A stretch of DNA of 64,000 nucleotides from Arthrobacter horti (GCF_030731045.1 NZ_JAVALS010000003.1:62001-126000), one strand, 5' to 3'; positions 1-8,522 are shown, counted from the first letter of the stretch. The notes: a model not told the origin generated them from the letters alone. A program made the numbers and translations.

Positions 1-154
1 CGGCGGCATAGAAGTGGTGCAGCTGCCCGGAGACCGTGGACACCGCCACCACGAAGACCAGGTCGAAGAACAGTTCCAGCGGGCTGGCGGCCCGGAACGC
101 CTCCCGGGGATCGCGGGCGCGCATGGGCCGCAGGCCGAGCTGTTCCGCGGTCAT
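1..154 (-). CDS. LtrA-family membrane protein, N-terminal part
   Basis: Only the first 51 codons are inside the window; the gene runs off the left edge. The start ATG at 154-152 has a good ribosome binding site (GGAG, five bases before it). After a short arginine-rich head the peptide contains PLELFFDLVFVVAVS followed by a second hydrophobic stretch, which is the conserved first membrane segment of low-temperature-requirement A (LtrA) proteins. These are multi-pass membrane proteins of unclear biochemical role. Function is inferred from this one motif only. Confidence 0.7.
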   Translation of the reverse strand, partial: MTAEQLGLRPMRARDPREAFRAASPLELFFDLVFVVAVSTVSGQLHHFYAA

Positions 155-241
155 CGCTTCTCCTCAGATTCAGTGGTCACGGGCGCGAGTATTCCACCTG
201 GCGCCCCGCGGGAGAAGCCCGGCCGTAGGAGGGCATACGTA

Positions 242-279
242 GGCCGTGGTCCCCGCCACGCACGGTGGGAACCACGGCC
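242..279 (-). terminator. Hairpin terminator of the VOC gene
   Basis: A 9-bp perfect stem (GGCCGTGGT / ACCACGGCC) with a partly paired interior lies 10 bases beyond the stop of the VOC gene on the minus strand. There is no uridine tract, which is usual in high-GC actinobacteria. Confidence 0.55.
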
Positions 280-288
280 GGTGGCTTT

Positions 289-666
289 TCAGGCGAAATT
301 CCCCAGCTCCAGCACCAGCCCGCCGGGCGTGCGCACGAAGGCCGCCCGCTGGCCCCATTCGCGGTCGGCCGGCTCGCGCAGCGTCTCGGCACCCGCGGTG
401 ACGGCCTGCTGGAAGGCCGCGTCGACGTCGTCGGCCACGAAACTGAGCACACCGGTGATGCGGTCCGCCTCCGCGGCCGCCAGCGGCTGGCCGGGCAGGT
501 GATTCCCGGCGGCCTCGAGGGTGCCGAAGGCCAGTTTGGTGTCGCCCGTGGCGACTTCCGCATAGCCTTCCCCGTACACCTGTGCTTTCAACCCGAAGGC
601 GGCGGTGAAGAACTCGGCGACGTCCTTGGCGTTGGAGACGTAGAACATGCTCTTGGCGTAGCGCAT
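289..666 (-). CDS. VOC (glyoxalase/bleomycin-resistance fold) family protein
   Basis: A 125-residue single VOC domain. The start at 666 (MRYAKSMFYV) is preferred over an upstream ATG at 708 because AAGGAG lies six bases before it. The N-terminal strand (KSMFYVSNAKDVAEFFTAAF) and C-terminal block (RTPGGLVLELGNF, with the metal-site-type glutamate) are typical of small VOC proteins, which bind a metal and act on or sequester small molecules. No substrate can be deduced. It is transcribed away from the sigma-factor gene and is preceded by a near-ideal ECF41-type promoter at 715-741, so it is probably a direct target of that sigma factor. Confidence 0.8.
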   Translation of the reverse strand: MRYAKSMFYVSNAKDVAEFFTAAFGLKAQVYGEGYAEVATGDTKLAFGTLEAAGNHLPGQPLAAAEADRITGVLSFVADDVDAAFQQAVTAGAETLREPADREWGQRAAFVRTPGGLVLELGNFA

Positions 667-714
667 TGGAAACTCCTTGAAACCGATACGGGCGTTTCCC
701 GCATTCACCCTCTT

Positions 715-741
715 GACGCCGGTGCCGCCGCGAATGTGACA
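715..741 (-). promoter_or_regulatory. ECF sigma promoter for the VOC gene
   Basis: On the minus strand TGTCACA (741-735) is followed after exactly 16 nt by CGTC (718-715). This matches the -35 TGTCACA and -10 CGTC elements known for the ECF41 sigma group. It lies about 50 nt upstream of the VOC start codon, leaving room for the Shine-Dalgarno sequence. Confidence 0.65.
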
Positions 742-769
742 TGGCCACGGGGATTGTTCCGAAAAGTGC

Positions 770-796
770 GGTCACATCGGCGTGCGCTGAAACGTC
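770..796 (+). promoter_or_regulatory. ECF sigma promoter for the sigma-factor gene itself
   Basis: On the plus strand GGTCACA (770-776), one mismatch from TGTCACA, is followed after 16 nt by CGTC (793-796). Same architecture and spacer as the divergent promoter at 715-741. Predicted transcription start is about 802-804, right at the first ATG (805), so the mRNA may be nearly leaderless. Suggests positive autoregulation (inference). Confidence 0.55.
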
Positions 797-804
797 AGAA
801 GGGC

Positions 805-1695
805 ATGAACACCATGGAGAACGAGCTGGAGCTCGCCACGCGTTTTGAGCACGAGCGGCCCCGCCTGATCGGGATCGCCTCACGGATCCTCGGGGCATCC
901 GGGCCCCTCGGCGCCGAGGACGCCGTCCAGGAGGCCTGGTTCCGGCTGGCCCGCACGGCGGAGCCGGAGATCGAGAGCCTGCCCGCCTGGCTGACCACCG
1001 TGGTCAGCCGGATCTGCCTGGACGCGCTGCGCTCCCAGGCACGGCGCGATTCGCTCGCCGAGCAGCTCGCCGACCGTCTGGACGAGGCCATTCCGGGTCC
1101 GGAGGAACAGGCCCAGCTGGACGATTCCCTCAGCGTCGCACTGCTGGTGGTTCTGGACACGCTGAGCCCGGCCGAGCGGGTGGCGTTCGTCCTGCACGAC
1201 CTGTTCGGCGCCCCCTTCGAGGACGTCGCGGCCGCCACGGGCCGCACCTCCGCCGCGGCGCGGCAGCTGGCCAGCCGTGCCCGACGGCGCGTGCGCGGGC
1301 AGGCGCCCATGGTCACCACGGAGGCGGACGACGACGCCGGCGACGCCACCGCGCGGGCCCCGCGCGACGTCGTGCTCGCCTTCATGGAGGCCTCCAAGGG
1401 CGGCGACCTCGCCACCCTGGTGAAGCTCCTGGACCCCGAGGTGGTCATGACCTCGGACGACGCGGCCGCCGCGATGGGCTCCCCCGCCCTCAAGCTGGGC
1501 CGCGACGAGGTGTCCGGATTCTTCAACGGCAAGGCCAAGGCCGCGCGCTTCGCGATGCTGGGCGGCGAGCCGGGCCTGGTGTGGCAGTACCGCGGCGTGG
1601 TCCAGGTGGCGTTCACGTTCCAGCTGCGTGGCGGCGTCATCCACGCCGTCCGCCTGATCGGGGACCGGGAGGAATTGGACCGCCTGACGGCCTGA
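805..1695 (+). CDS. sigJ: SigJ/ECF41-type RNA polymerase sigma factor with C-terminal SnoaL-like domain
   Basis: A 296-residue ECF sigma factor. Residues about 10-80 form sigma region 2 (EDAVQEAWFRLAR, then LPAWLTTVVSRICLDALRS). Residues about 110-170 form region 4 with the helix-turn-helix (GAPFEDVAAATGRTSAAARQ, then LASRARRRVRG). The last ~110 residues (from PRDVVLAFMEASKGGDLATL) are a SnoaL/NTF2-like domain, which in SigJ and ECF41 proteins tunes activity in place of an anti-sigma factor. The WLPEP linker motif of classical ECF41 proteins was not seen, so the exact subgroup is uncertain. Start 805 is chosen because of the promoter position; ATG 814 is an alternative. Divergent to the VOC gene, with ECF41-like promoters facing both ways. 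Confidence 0.85.
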   Translation: MNTMENELELATRFEHERPRLIGIASRILGASGPLGAEDAVQEAWFRLARTAEPEIESLPAWLTTVVSRICLDALRSQARRDSLAEQLADRLDEAIPGPEEQAQLDDSLSVALLVVLDTLSPAERVAFVLHDLFGAPFEDVAAATGRTSAAARQLASRARRRVRGQAPMVTTEADDDAGDATARAPRDVVLAFMEASKGGDLATLVKLLDPEVVMTSDDAAAAMGSPALKLGRDEVSGFFNGKAKAARFAMLGGEPGLVWQYRGVVQVAFTFQLRGGVIHAVRLIGDREELDRLTA

Positions 1696-1701
1696 CTGCG
1701 C

Positions 1702-1762
1702 GTTGACTGCTCAGTTGTGGTGGCTTCCAGGCGGTATATCCCGCCACAACTGAGCACTCAAC
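1702..1762. repeat. Palindromic element family A, copy 1 (61 bp)
   Basis: 22-bp arms GTTGACTGCTCAGTTGTGG.. / ..CCACAACTGAGCACTCAAC around a 17-nt centre, with one mismatch in each outer and inner part. Lies between the convergent ends of the sigma gene and the broken dehydrogenase gene. Same length and arms as 4706-4766, 8069-8129, 27134-27194 and 37350-37410. Confidence 0.9.
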
Positions 1763-1770
1763 GGAGAAGG

Positions 1771-4594
1771 TCAGCGCGTCGCGCGGGCGAGCAGCTCCAG
1801 GATGTGGCGGTACGGGCGGCCCGTGGCGCGGGTGAGGCCGATTTCGCAGGTCCGGTTGGAGGAGACGTATTCGGTGAACGGCCGGCCCCGTTCCCGTTCC
1901 GCCGCCTCGATCCCGGCGGCCTCCGGAACGGTGGCCGCGGCGGTCAGCTCGGGGTGCAGCAGGCCGCGGTCACCGGCGAAGGCGCAGCATCCGGCGTCGA
2001 GTGGGGTGAAGACGTCCCCCGAAACGTGCCGGGCGATCGCCTGCAGCTGCGCCGTGGTCCCGGCGACGGTCCCGGAACACGTCGGGTGCAGCGCCACGGA
2101 CTCCACGGGCGTGCGCACCGGCAGCCGCGGCAGAAGCCCCGCCGCGAACTCCACCGCGTCCACCACGCGCAGCCCCTCCCCCTCCGCGGCGGAACGCAGC
2201 ATGACGGTCAGCCCCTCCGCGCAGGAGGACGCGTCGACGACGACGGGCAGCCTGCCCCCGTCGGCGGCCTTCAGGAGCGCCGGGATGACCAGGGAGCGCA
2301 TGTGCTCCCAGCCGGCCGTCATGCCCTTGGACTTCCAGGGGGTGCCGCAGCAGAGCGAGCCGAGCCCCTCCGGCGTCCTCAGCGGGACACCCGCCCGTTC
2401 GCAGAGCTCCAGGAACGCACCCGACGCGCCCCCGGTGTGGCCGCCCTCCTCCGGGCCGAACATCGTGCCGATGCAAGCGGAGAACAGCACCGCCTCCGCC
2501 CGGTTGTCGTCCCGCACGGGACGCCGCGCACCGCCGCCCGGCAGGCCGCCGTCGTACGCCGGGATGCCGTCGCCCAGCAGCTTCCGGGCCACCACCGTGG
2601 CACCTTCGACGGGCGCCGCGGGCAGGGCCTTCGCCACACTGAGAGCCGCGCCGCCCGCGCGGCTTGCGGCGCCCCAGGCGTGCGCGGCACCGTTCCAGGC
2701 TGCGGATTCGACGGCGCCCGCCTCCTGGGCGCGCAGGCGGCGGACCAGATCGCCCGTGTTGATGCCCACGGGGCAGGCCGTGCCGCACATCCCGTCCGCG
2801 GCGCAGGTGGAGACGCCGCTGTAGTCGTAGCCGTCCATGATGGCCCGGGCGAGGTCCTCGTCCCCGGCGGCGCGGGGTGAGGGTCAGGGTGCGGGAGGGG
2901 CAGACCGGCTCGCAGTAGCCGCACTCCACGCAGCGGTCCACTTCCTCCTCCACCGTGGGCGCCGTCTTGAGGTGGTCCAGGTAGGAGCGCGGGTCGTCGG
3001 AGAGGACGGCGCCCGGGTTCAGGATGCCGTGCGGGTCCGCGAGCCGCTTGATCTCCTGCATCACCTGGTACAGCTCGTCCCCGAATTGACGCCGCACGTA
3101 CGGCGCCATGATGCGGCCCGTGCCGTGCTCGGCCTTGAGAGTGCCGCCCGCGCCGAGCACCAGATCCACCAGGTCCTCCGTGAACTCCTCGTAGCGGCCG
3201 GTGTCCGTGCCGCCGCCGAAGTCCTCGTTGAGCATGAAGTGCAGATTGCCGTCCTTGGCGTGGCCGAAGATCACGGGCTCCCGGTAATGGTGCCGGGCCA
3301 GGAGCGCGCCCAGGTCCTCCGTGGTCCGGGCCAGGCGATCCACGGGGACGGCCACATCTTCCAGGAGCTGGTTGGTGCCGGAGGGCCGGGCGCTGGCCAC
3401 GGTGGAGTACAGGCCCTTGCGGACCTTCCACAGGGCGGCGCGTTCGCCCGCGTGCTGGGTCATGCGGACGGGACGGACCAGCCCCAGGCCTGCGAAGAGG
3501 CCTTCCGCGTCGCGTTCCCGCTGGTCCAGCTCCTCCGGGCCGTCCGCCGCGAACTCGACCAGGAGCGCGGCGGGGTTCTGGCGGGGCGAACTCAGGTCCA
3601 GCGACGTGATCTCCTCCGGGCAGCCCGGCAGGCGGGAGGAGACCCGCAGGGAGACGGTGTCCAGGAGCTCGGCGGTGTCCGTGCCGGCGGCCACGAGCCC
3701 CGGCACGGCGCCCGCGGCGTCCCGGACGCCCGGGAACACCAGCAGGCCCGTGGTGACGTGCGTCTTGACGGGGACGGTGCCCAACACGGCCTCGGCCACG
3801 AACGCCAGGGTTCCCTCGGAGCCGATGACCAGGTGGGTGAAGATGTCCAGCGGATCCTCGAAGTCCAGGAAGGCATTGATCCCGTACCCCATGGTGTTCT
3901 TCATGGAGAACTGGTGCCGGATGGTGGCCACGGAGTCCGCGGAGGCGTGGATCCGGCGGCGCAGGCGCAACAGGCCCTCGTGGAGGTCCGGCTCGCGGAG
4001 CGCGAATTCGGCCCTGGCCGTCGGCAGGGCAGAGTCGATCATGGTGCCGGACGCCAGGACGAAGCGCATCGAGCGCAGCGTCCGGTACGTGTTGGCCTCC
4101 GTGCCACAGTGCATGCCGGAGGAGTTGTTGGCCACCACGCCGCCGACGGTGCAGGCGATCTCGCTGGCCGGGTCCGGCCCGAGCGCCCTGCCGAAGCGGG
4201 CGAGACGTGCGTTGACCGCGCGCACCGTGGCTCCGGGCTGGACGCGGACCGCTGCGCCGTTCTCCAGCACCTCGATGGCGCCGAAGTTCCGGCGGGTGTC
4301 CGCCAGCACGCCGTCTGTGATGGCCTGACCGGAGAGGCTGGTGCCGCCGGAGCGGAAGGTGACGGGCGCGCCCCGGCGGGCACAGGCGGCCAGGAGGCCC
4401 GCGATCTGCGCGTCGCTGGAAGGCGTGACGACGACGTCGGGCACCAGCAGGTAGTGCGAGGCGTCATGGGCGCGGGCGTACCTGTCCAGTGGCCGGGTGC
4501 TGACGGCCTGCTCGCCCAGGAGGGTGGCCAACTCAGCGGCGAGGCCGGGCGGCGGCGCGGTGGCACTCCGGGGTGCTTTCCAGGGTCGGCTCAT
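1771..4594 (-). pseudogene. FAD-linked/4Fe-4S D-lactate dehydrogenase-type oxidoreductase, frameshifted
   Basis: Read from ATG 4594 (GGAAGGA before it), the first ~580 codons encode the N-terminal FAD_binding_4 domain (TFRSGGTSLSGQAITDG; GGVVANNSSGMHCGT), the FAD oxidase C-terminal domain (EHGTGRIMAPYV) and a first ferredoxin cluster (CVECGYCEPVCPS). After TLTLTPR, near position 2878, the frame shifts. The rest (second cluster CAADGMCGTACPVG, then the CCG heterodisulfide-reductase domain with SLCCGTPWKS and DAGCCAFAGD) continues in another frame to a stop at 1771. Intact relatives have about 13 more residues (an RQRIVLRRE-like helix) at the junction, so the lesion looks like a ~38-41 bp deletion (length = 2 mod 3) in a GCGC-rich stretch. 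Intact family members oxidise D-lactate or similar 2-hydroxy acids into the respiratory chain. A sequencing error cannot be excluded. Confidence 0.75.
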
Positions 4595-4705
4595 GGACGG
4601 CGTCCTTCCACTCGCGGGGCGGGGAAACGGCGCGGCACGCCGACCACCCTGTGGTCTGACCATAGTAAGGTCGGGCCTCCTTCCGCTCTTCCACCCCTCC
4701 GCCCC

Positions 4706-4766
4706 GTTGAGTGCTCAGTCGTGACGGGATGATCCGGCCGGAAGCCACCACTACTGAGCACTCAAC
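4706..4766. repeat. Palindromic element family A, copy 2 (61 bp)
   Basis: Arms GTTGAGTGCTCAGTCGTGA.. and ..CCACTACTGAGCACTCAAC; the outer 14 bp pair perfectly. Lies in the divergent gap between the broken dehydrogenase gene and kynA, upstream of the kynA -10 box, so it cannot be a terminator of either neighbour. Its centre resembles the reverse complement of that of copy 1. Confidence 0.9.
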
Positions 4767-4781
4767 GGCCGCCGGAGGGGC

Positions 4782-4787
4782 TACCGT
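4782..4787 (+). promoter_or_regulatory. -10 box of kynA (leaderless layout)
   Basis: TACCGT ends seven bases before the kynA ATG, which places the transcription start at or next to the start codon. Confidence 0.45.
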
Positions 4788-4794
4788 CAGTGCT

Positions 4795-5682
4795 ATGGAG
4801 AACACCTCGCCTTCGGGCACCACCCCGGACCATTCACCCCGCAGCGTCCGGCCCATCGAGGAGACGGTGCACACCGACTTCCGGCATTCGATGTCCTACG
4901 GCAGCTACCTGGACCTTCCGCGGCTGCTCAGCTCACAGCACCCCGTCAGTGTGCCGGAGCATCACGACGAGCTGCTGTTCATCATCCAGCACCAGACCAG
5001 CGAGCTCTGGCTCAAACTGGTCCTGCACGAGCTACTGGAGGCCCGGCGGCTCTTCGGCGAGGACAGCCTGGGCAAGGCCCTGAAGTGCATCGCCCGGGTC
5101 AAGGCCATCCAGCGCACCATGACGGAGCAGTGGAGCGTGCTGGGAACCCTGACGCCCCGCGAATACGCCCAGTTCCGTGGCTTCCTGGGGAACTCCTCCG
5201 GTTTCCAGTCGCACCAGTACCGTGCCGTGGAGTTCCTCCTGGGCAACAAGAACCGCGGGATGCTCAAGGTCTTCGAAAGCGATCCGGAGGCGCACGCCCT
5301 GCTCAGCGGGCTCCTGGCCGAGCCCACGCTCTACGACGCGTTCCTGGCCCTCGTGGCCCGCGCCGGCTACGCGATCCCGCTGGACATCCTGGACCGTGAC
5401 GTCAGCGAGCCCTGGGTCTTCCGCAAGGACCTGGTGCCCGTGTTCCAGAAGATCTATGAGGCCGAGGACACCCCGTGGGGCCTGTACGAGGCGTGCGAGG
5501 ACCTGGTGGACGTGGAGGACAACTTCCAGGCCTGGCGCTTCCGCCACCTGCGCACGGTCCAGCGGACCATCGGCTTCAAGGTGGGCACGGGCGGCTCCTC
5601 CGGCGTGGACTTCCTCAAGCGCGCCCTGGACCTGACGTTCTTCCCGGAGCTGTACGCGGTCCGGACCGAGATCGGTTCCTGA
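4795..5682 (+). CDS. kynA: Tryptophan 2,3-dioxygenase
   Basis: 295 residues, the usual length for bacterial TDO. Heme enzyme that opens the indole ring of L-tryptophan to N-formylkynurenine, first step of the kynurenine pathway. Diagnostic blocks: FRHSMSYGSYLDL and HHDELLFIIQHQTSELWLKL near residues 25-75, GFLGNSSGFQSHQYRAVEFLLG near 125-145, and FRHLRTVQRTIGFKVGTGGS with the heme-ligand region near 245-265. ATG 4795 is chosen because the protein homology begins there and a -10 box sits just before it; the upstream reading frame would run through the palindrome. No other kynurenine genes are adjacent, so it stands alone here. Confidence 0.93.
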   Translation: MENTSPSGTTPDHSPRSVRPIEETVHTDFRHSMSYGSYLDLPRLLSSQHPVSVPEHHDELLFIIQHQTSELWLKLVLHELLEARRLFGEDSLGKALKCIARVKAIQRTMTEQWSVLGTLTPREYAQFRGFLGNSSGFQSHQYRAVEFLLGNKNRGMLKVFESDPEAHALLSGLLAEPTLYDAFLALVARAGYAIPLDILDRDVSEPWVFRKDLVPVFQKIYEAEDTPWGLYEACEDLVDVEDNFQAWRFRHLRTVQRTIGFKVGTGGSSGVDFLKRALDLTFFPELYAVRTEIGS

Positions 5683-5710
5683 GACCGGAAGGCCGGGTAA
5701 ACGGAAGGCC

Positions 5711-6613
5711 TCAGCCCAGGCGGTCCCGGAGCGCCTCCAGGTGCTCCGGGCCGATGCCGCAGCAGCCGCCGATCAGCCCGGCGCCCTGCTCCTGCCAGCG
5801 TTCCGCCCAGGCCAGGTACCCCACCGGGTCCAGGTCCTCGCGGAGCTCGTCCAGCCCGTCGTTCGCGGTGGCGTCCTCGGGCTGGGGCGGGAAGGCGTTG
5901 GCATAGACGCCCAGCTCCAGCTGCGCCCCGAGCCGTTCGACGGCGGTCCGGGCCTCGGTCAGGGCCGCGCCCATGACCTCGGGCCGGCTGCAGTTGAACA
6001 GCAGGGCGGCGGCACCGAGTTCGACGGCGGCCACGGCGGCGTCCGCCACGCTCTCACCGGAGCGGAGGACGGCGGGTCCGCCGGCGTCGTCGTCGCGGAG
6101 GGTGAAGGACAGCCAGAAGGGCTTGCCGTCCAGGGGAAGCCCGGCCCGGATGGTGCGGGCCTCCACGATCGAGCTTTGAGTCTCCGCGAGCCAGACGTCC
6201 ACATGCTCGGCCAGCCCGGCGACCAGTGGCGCAAGCACCTCCTGTGCCCGGGCGGCGTCGAACAGATCCGGCCGGTAGGAGCCGAACAGCGGCGGCAGGG
6301 AGCCTGCCACGCGGACGCCGGCCACGCCGGCGTCGTGCGCTGCCGTGGCGGCGGCGCGCGCCAGACGGCCGGCCCGTGCGGCGAGCGTCCCGGCGTCGGC
6401 GGCGAAGCGCTCCTCGCCCAGGTGGAAAGGCACCAGCGCATAGCTGTTGGTGGTCACCACGCGCGCACCGGCGCGGATGAAGTCGCGGTGGACGGCCTGG
6501 ACGTGCTCCGGGGCCTCGATGAGGGCCAGGGCGGACCACTCGGGCTGCCGGAACGGGGCGCCGCGGCGCGCCAGTTCGCGGCCCATGCCGCCGTCCAGGA
6601 GGGTGACGGTCAT
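5711..6613 (-). CDS. mmuM: Homocysteine S-methyltransferase
   Basis: 300 residues, a full-length homocysteine-binding barrel. Transfers a methyl group, usually from S-methylmethionine or S-adenosylmethionine, to homocysteine to give methionine. Visible: N-terminal LLDGGMGRELARRG, ARVVTTNSYAL, and the zinc cysteines in LLFNCSRPEVM and GLIGGCCGIGPEHLE. Starts two bases after the dcd stop, so the two are probably cotranscribed, although their functions are unrelated. It converges on kynA with 28 bp between the stops. Confidence 0.9.
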   Translation of the reverse strand: MTVTLLDGGMGRELARRGAPFRQPEWSALALIEAPEHVQAVHRDFIRAGARVVTTNSYALVPFHLGEERFAADAGTLAARAGRLARAAATAAHDAGVAGVRVAGSLPPLFGSYRPDLFDAARAQEVLAPLVAGLAEHVDVWLAETQSSIVEARTIRAGLPLDGKPFWLSFTLRDDDAGGPAVLRSGESVADAAVAAVELGAAALLFNCSRPEVMGAALTEARTAVERLGAQLELGVYANAFPPQPEDATANDGLDELREDLDPVGYLAWAERWQEQGAGLIGGCCGIGPEHLEALRDRLG

Positions 6614-6615
6614 GC

Positions 6616-7191
6616 TCAGATGTCCGTGCGGTGGAAGTTCAGGTGGCTGCGGCTGGGGGTCGGACCGCGCTGGCCCTGGTACCGGTTGCCGTACTCCTGG
6701 GAGCCGTAGGGGTGCTCCGCGGCGGAGGTCAGGCGGAAGAAGCAGAGCTGGCCGATCTTCATGCCGGGCCAGAGCTTGATGGGCAGGGTGGCGACGTTGG
6801 AGAGTTCCAGAGTCACGTGGCCGGAGAAGCCGGGGTCGATGAAGCCGGCCGTGGAGTGGGTCAGCAGTCCGAGACGGCCCAGGGAGGACTTGCCCTCCAG
6901 GCGGGCGGCGATGTCGTCCGGCAACGTGACCGTCTCATAGGTGGAGCCGAGCACGAACTCGCCCGGGTGCAGGATGAACGGCTCGTCCCGGTCCACCTCC
7001 ACCAGGCGGGTCAGCTCGGGCTGCTCCAGCGCCGGGTCGATGTGCGCGTACTTGTGGTTGTCGAACAGCCGGAAGAACTTGTCCAGCCGCACGTCCACGC
7101 TGGACGGCTGCACCATGGAGGCGTCGAAGGGGTCCAGGGAGATCCGCCCGGACGAGAGTTCGGTCCGGATGTCGCGGTCAGAGATCAGCAC
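6616..7191 (-). CDS. dcd: dCTP deaminase (probably bifunctional, dUMP-forming)
   Basis: 191 residues. Converts dCTP to dUTP, and in the actinobacterial bifunctional type directly to dUMP, feeding thymidylate synthesis. Hallmarks: [39 protein letters not shown] with the catalytic-type serine/arginine region, and HVTLELSN with the conserved glutamate; C-terminal [12 protein letters not shown] covers the nucleotide. GTG start at 7191, with TATTTT ending seven bases upstream (7199-7204), a leaderless arrangement. First gene of a two-gene unit with mmuM. Confidence 0.95.
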   Translation of the reverse strand: MLISDRDIRTELSSGRISLDPFDASMVQPSSVDVRLDKFFRLFDNHKYAHIDPALEQPELTRLVEVDRDEPFILHPGEFVLGSTYETVTLPDDIAARLEGKSSLGRLGLLTHSTAGFIDPGFSGHVTLELSNVATLPIKLWPGMKIGQLCFFRLTSAAEHPYGSQEYGNRYQGQRGPTPSRSHLNFHRTDI

Positions 7192-7198
7192 AGGGTCA

Positions 7199-7204
7199 AA
7201 AATA
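7199..7204 (-). promoter_or_regulatory. -10 box of dcd (leaderless layout)
   Basis: TATTTT on the minus strand, seven bases before the GTG start of dcd. Confidence 0.4.
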
Positions 7205-7239
7205 CCGTACGGGGCCGCGGCGGACGAAAGGCGGGAGGG

Positions 7240-7689
7240 TCAGGCGACCTGCTGGGACGGGGTGTCCAGGACGGCCTTGAGGCGCTCCACCTGGAAGACC
7301 TCCTGCTCCAGGAGACGGTGGGAATCGCGCCAGTAGAAGCGGCGCAGACCGCGCGGGGTGAAGTCGAGGGCATAGCGGACGCGGGTCGAGTCGCCCTCGG
7401 TGCTCAGGTAGAAACCGCCACGAGCGCCCACCGGGCCGTACAGCACGGAGAACTCCAGCTCGGCGCCGCTGCGCGAGTTGGTGATGCGGTAGGTGCCGGG
7501 GATGATGCTGCTCTGGCCGGGGTAGTACGACTGCTGGTAGACCGCGCCGACCTTGCCGGGCGCCCCGCCTCGCAGGACCACGGAACGCAGCCCCTCGCGC
7601 CACAGCCGGTTGTTGGCGCCGTCGGCCAGGAAGTCGAACACCGTGAGGGCATCACAGTGGACCAGCACGTCGCGCGAAGCGTGAACCAC
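7240..7689 (-). CDS. SRPBCC (START-like) domain protein
   Basis: 149 residues from GTG 7689, which has an AAAGGGG site seven bases upstream; a longer frame from 7764 would read through a tandem repeat and is less likely. The pattern of an N-terminal strand (SRDVLVHCDALTVFDFLADGANNRLWREGL), a central G-rich turn and a long C-terminal helix (DSHRLLEQEVFQVERLKAVLD) fits the polyketide cyclase/dehydrase superfamily that binds hydrophobic ligands. Substrate unknown. It lies 36 bp downstream of where the dcd unit's promoter faces the other way, so it is its own unit. Confidence 0.65.
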   Translation of the reverse strand: MVHASRDVLVHCDALTVFDFLADGANNRLWREGLRSVVLRGGAPGKVGAVYQQSYYPGQSSIIPGTYRITNSRSGAELEFSVLYGPVGARGGFYLSTEGDSTRVRYALDFTPRGLRRFYWRDSHRLLEQEVFQVERLKAVLDTPSQQVA

Positions 7690-7700
7690 GGCCGGTCCCC

Positions 7701-7734
7701 TTTCCTGTTGAGCCAGCTTTCCTGTTGAGCCATC
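7701..7734. repeat. 17-bp tandem duplication
   Basis: Two adjacent 17-base units, TTTCCTGTTGAGCCAGC then TTTCCTGTTGAGCCATC, just upstream of the SRPBCC gene. Could be a duplicated regulator site or slippage; nothing more can be said. Confidence 0.6.
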
Positions 7735-7929
7735 GCGAACCGTGAAAACAGGTCGCGAGCACAAAAAGACTACGGTTCACTTTCAGCTTCAACCAGCTTT
7801 GGCGGGCAGGTGTGACCGAATGGTTATGAGGTGAAGGGCCGACGGCGGGGGCGCGGGTGCGGATTCGCACAGGCCGGGATGCTGCGCTAAGCTGGCTTCC
7901 GTCTCACCCCCTAATACGGGTGAAGCGAC

Positions 7930-8000
7930 GCGGGCGTAGCTCAATGGTAGAGCGCTAGCTTCCCAAGCTTGATACGCGGGTTCGATTCCCGTCGCCCGCT
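7930..8000 (+). tRNA. tRNA-Gly (anticodon CCC)
   Basis: Complete cloverleaf: acceptor GCGGGCG/CGCCCGC, D arm GCTC-GAGC, anticodon loop TTCCCAA with CCC at 7962-7964, T arm with GGTTCGATTCC. The 28-42 pair of the anticodon stem is a T-T mismatch. CCA is not encoded. Reads GGG codons. TAATAC at 7912-7917 is a good -10 box for it. Confidence 0.95.
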
Positions 8001-8007
8001 CCGATGG

Positions 8008-8040
8008 AAGGCCTTCACTCACCGGGTGGGGGCCTTTTCG
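8008..8040 (+). terminator. Terminator of tRNA-Gly
   Basis: Stem AAGGCC/GGCCTT followed by TTTTCG, starting eight bases after the tRNA. Confidence 0.7.
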
Positions 8041-8068
8041 CATTCCCGGCCGCGCGCCGTCGTCGTGC

Positions 8069-8129
8069 GTTGAGTGCTCAGTTGTGGCGGCATTTTCGCC
8101 CTCGAACCCACCACAACTGAGCACTCAAC
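8069..8129. repeat. Palindromic element family A, copy 3 (61 bp)
   Basis: Arms GTTGAGTGCTCAGTTGTGGC.. / ..CCACAACTGAGCACTCAAC with one mismatch in 21 bp. Lies in the convergent gap between tRNA-Gly and rpsN, flanked on both sides by conventional terminators (8008-8040 and 8145-8178), so a terminator role here would be redundant. Confidence 0.9.
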
Positions 8130-8144
8130 GTGGAGAACAGACAC

Positions 8145-8178
8145 GAAAAGGCCCCCTCCTCGCGGAGGGGGCCTTTTC
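8145..8178 (-). terminator. Rho-independent terminator of rpmB-rpmG-rpsN
   Basis: Perfect 14-bp stem GAAAAGGCCCCCTC / GAGGGGGCCTTTTC with a small loop, flanked by A and T runs so it can act both ways. Lies 37 bp after the rpsN stop. Confidence 0.85.
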
Positions 8179-8214
8179 AGCCTCAGGCAAGCAGACCCTC
8201 AGAGGGTCACGGTC

Positions 8215-8520
8215 TTACCAGGAAGACTTGGTGATGCCCGGCAGCTCGCCCTTGTGGGCCATGTCGCGGAAGCGGACACGGGAGATGCCGAACTTCTGGA
8301 AGGTGCCACGCGGGCGGCCGTCGATGGCGTCGCGGTTGCGGACGCGGATCGGGGAGGCGTTGCGGGGCAGCTTCTGCAGGCCCAGGCGGGCCTCTTCGCG
8401 GGCCTCATCGGTGGCGTTCGGGTCGACCAGGGTCTTCTTGAGCTCGAGGCGCTTGGCCGCGTAACGCTCAACGATCACCTTGCGCTGCTCGTTGCGAGCG
8501 ATCTTGGACTTCTTAGCCAT
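8215..8520 (-). CDS. rpsN: 30S ribosomal protein S14, zinc-independent form
   Basis: 101 residues, the long S14 form. Begins [20 protein letters not shown] and ends [17 protein letters not shown]. The C-x2-C...C-x2-C zinc ligands of the short form are absent. Binds 16S rRNA in the head of the small subunit. Third gene of a tight cluster with rpmB and rpmG; the rpmG stop is two bases before this ATG. Confidence 0.97.
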   Translation of the reverse strand: MAKKSKIARNEQRKVIVERYAAKRLELKKTLVDPNATDEAREEARLGLQKLPRNASPIRVRNRDAIDGRPRGTFQKFGISRVRFRDMAHKGELPGITKSSW

Positions 8521-8522
8521 TT

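Noticed and set aside
1771..2838. Separate LldE/GlpC-like gene starting at ATG 2838
   Set aside because: The ATG lies in the middle of the FeS-binding region of one continuous family homology; it is the shifted second part of the broken gene.
4706..4766. Family A element as a terminator here
   Set aside because: It lies between two divergent gene starts, so no transcript from either neighbour ends there.
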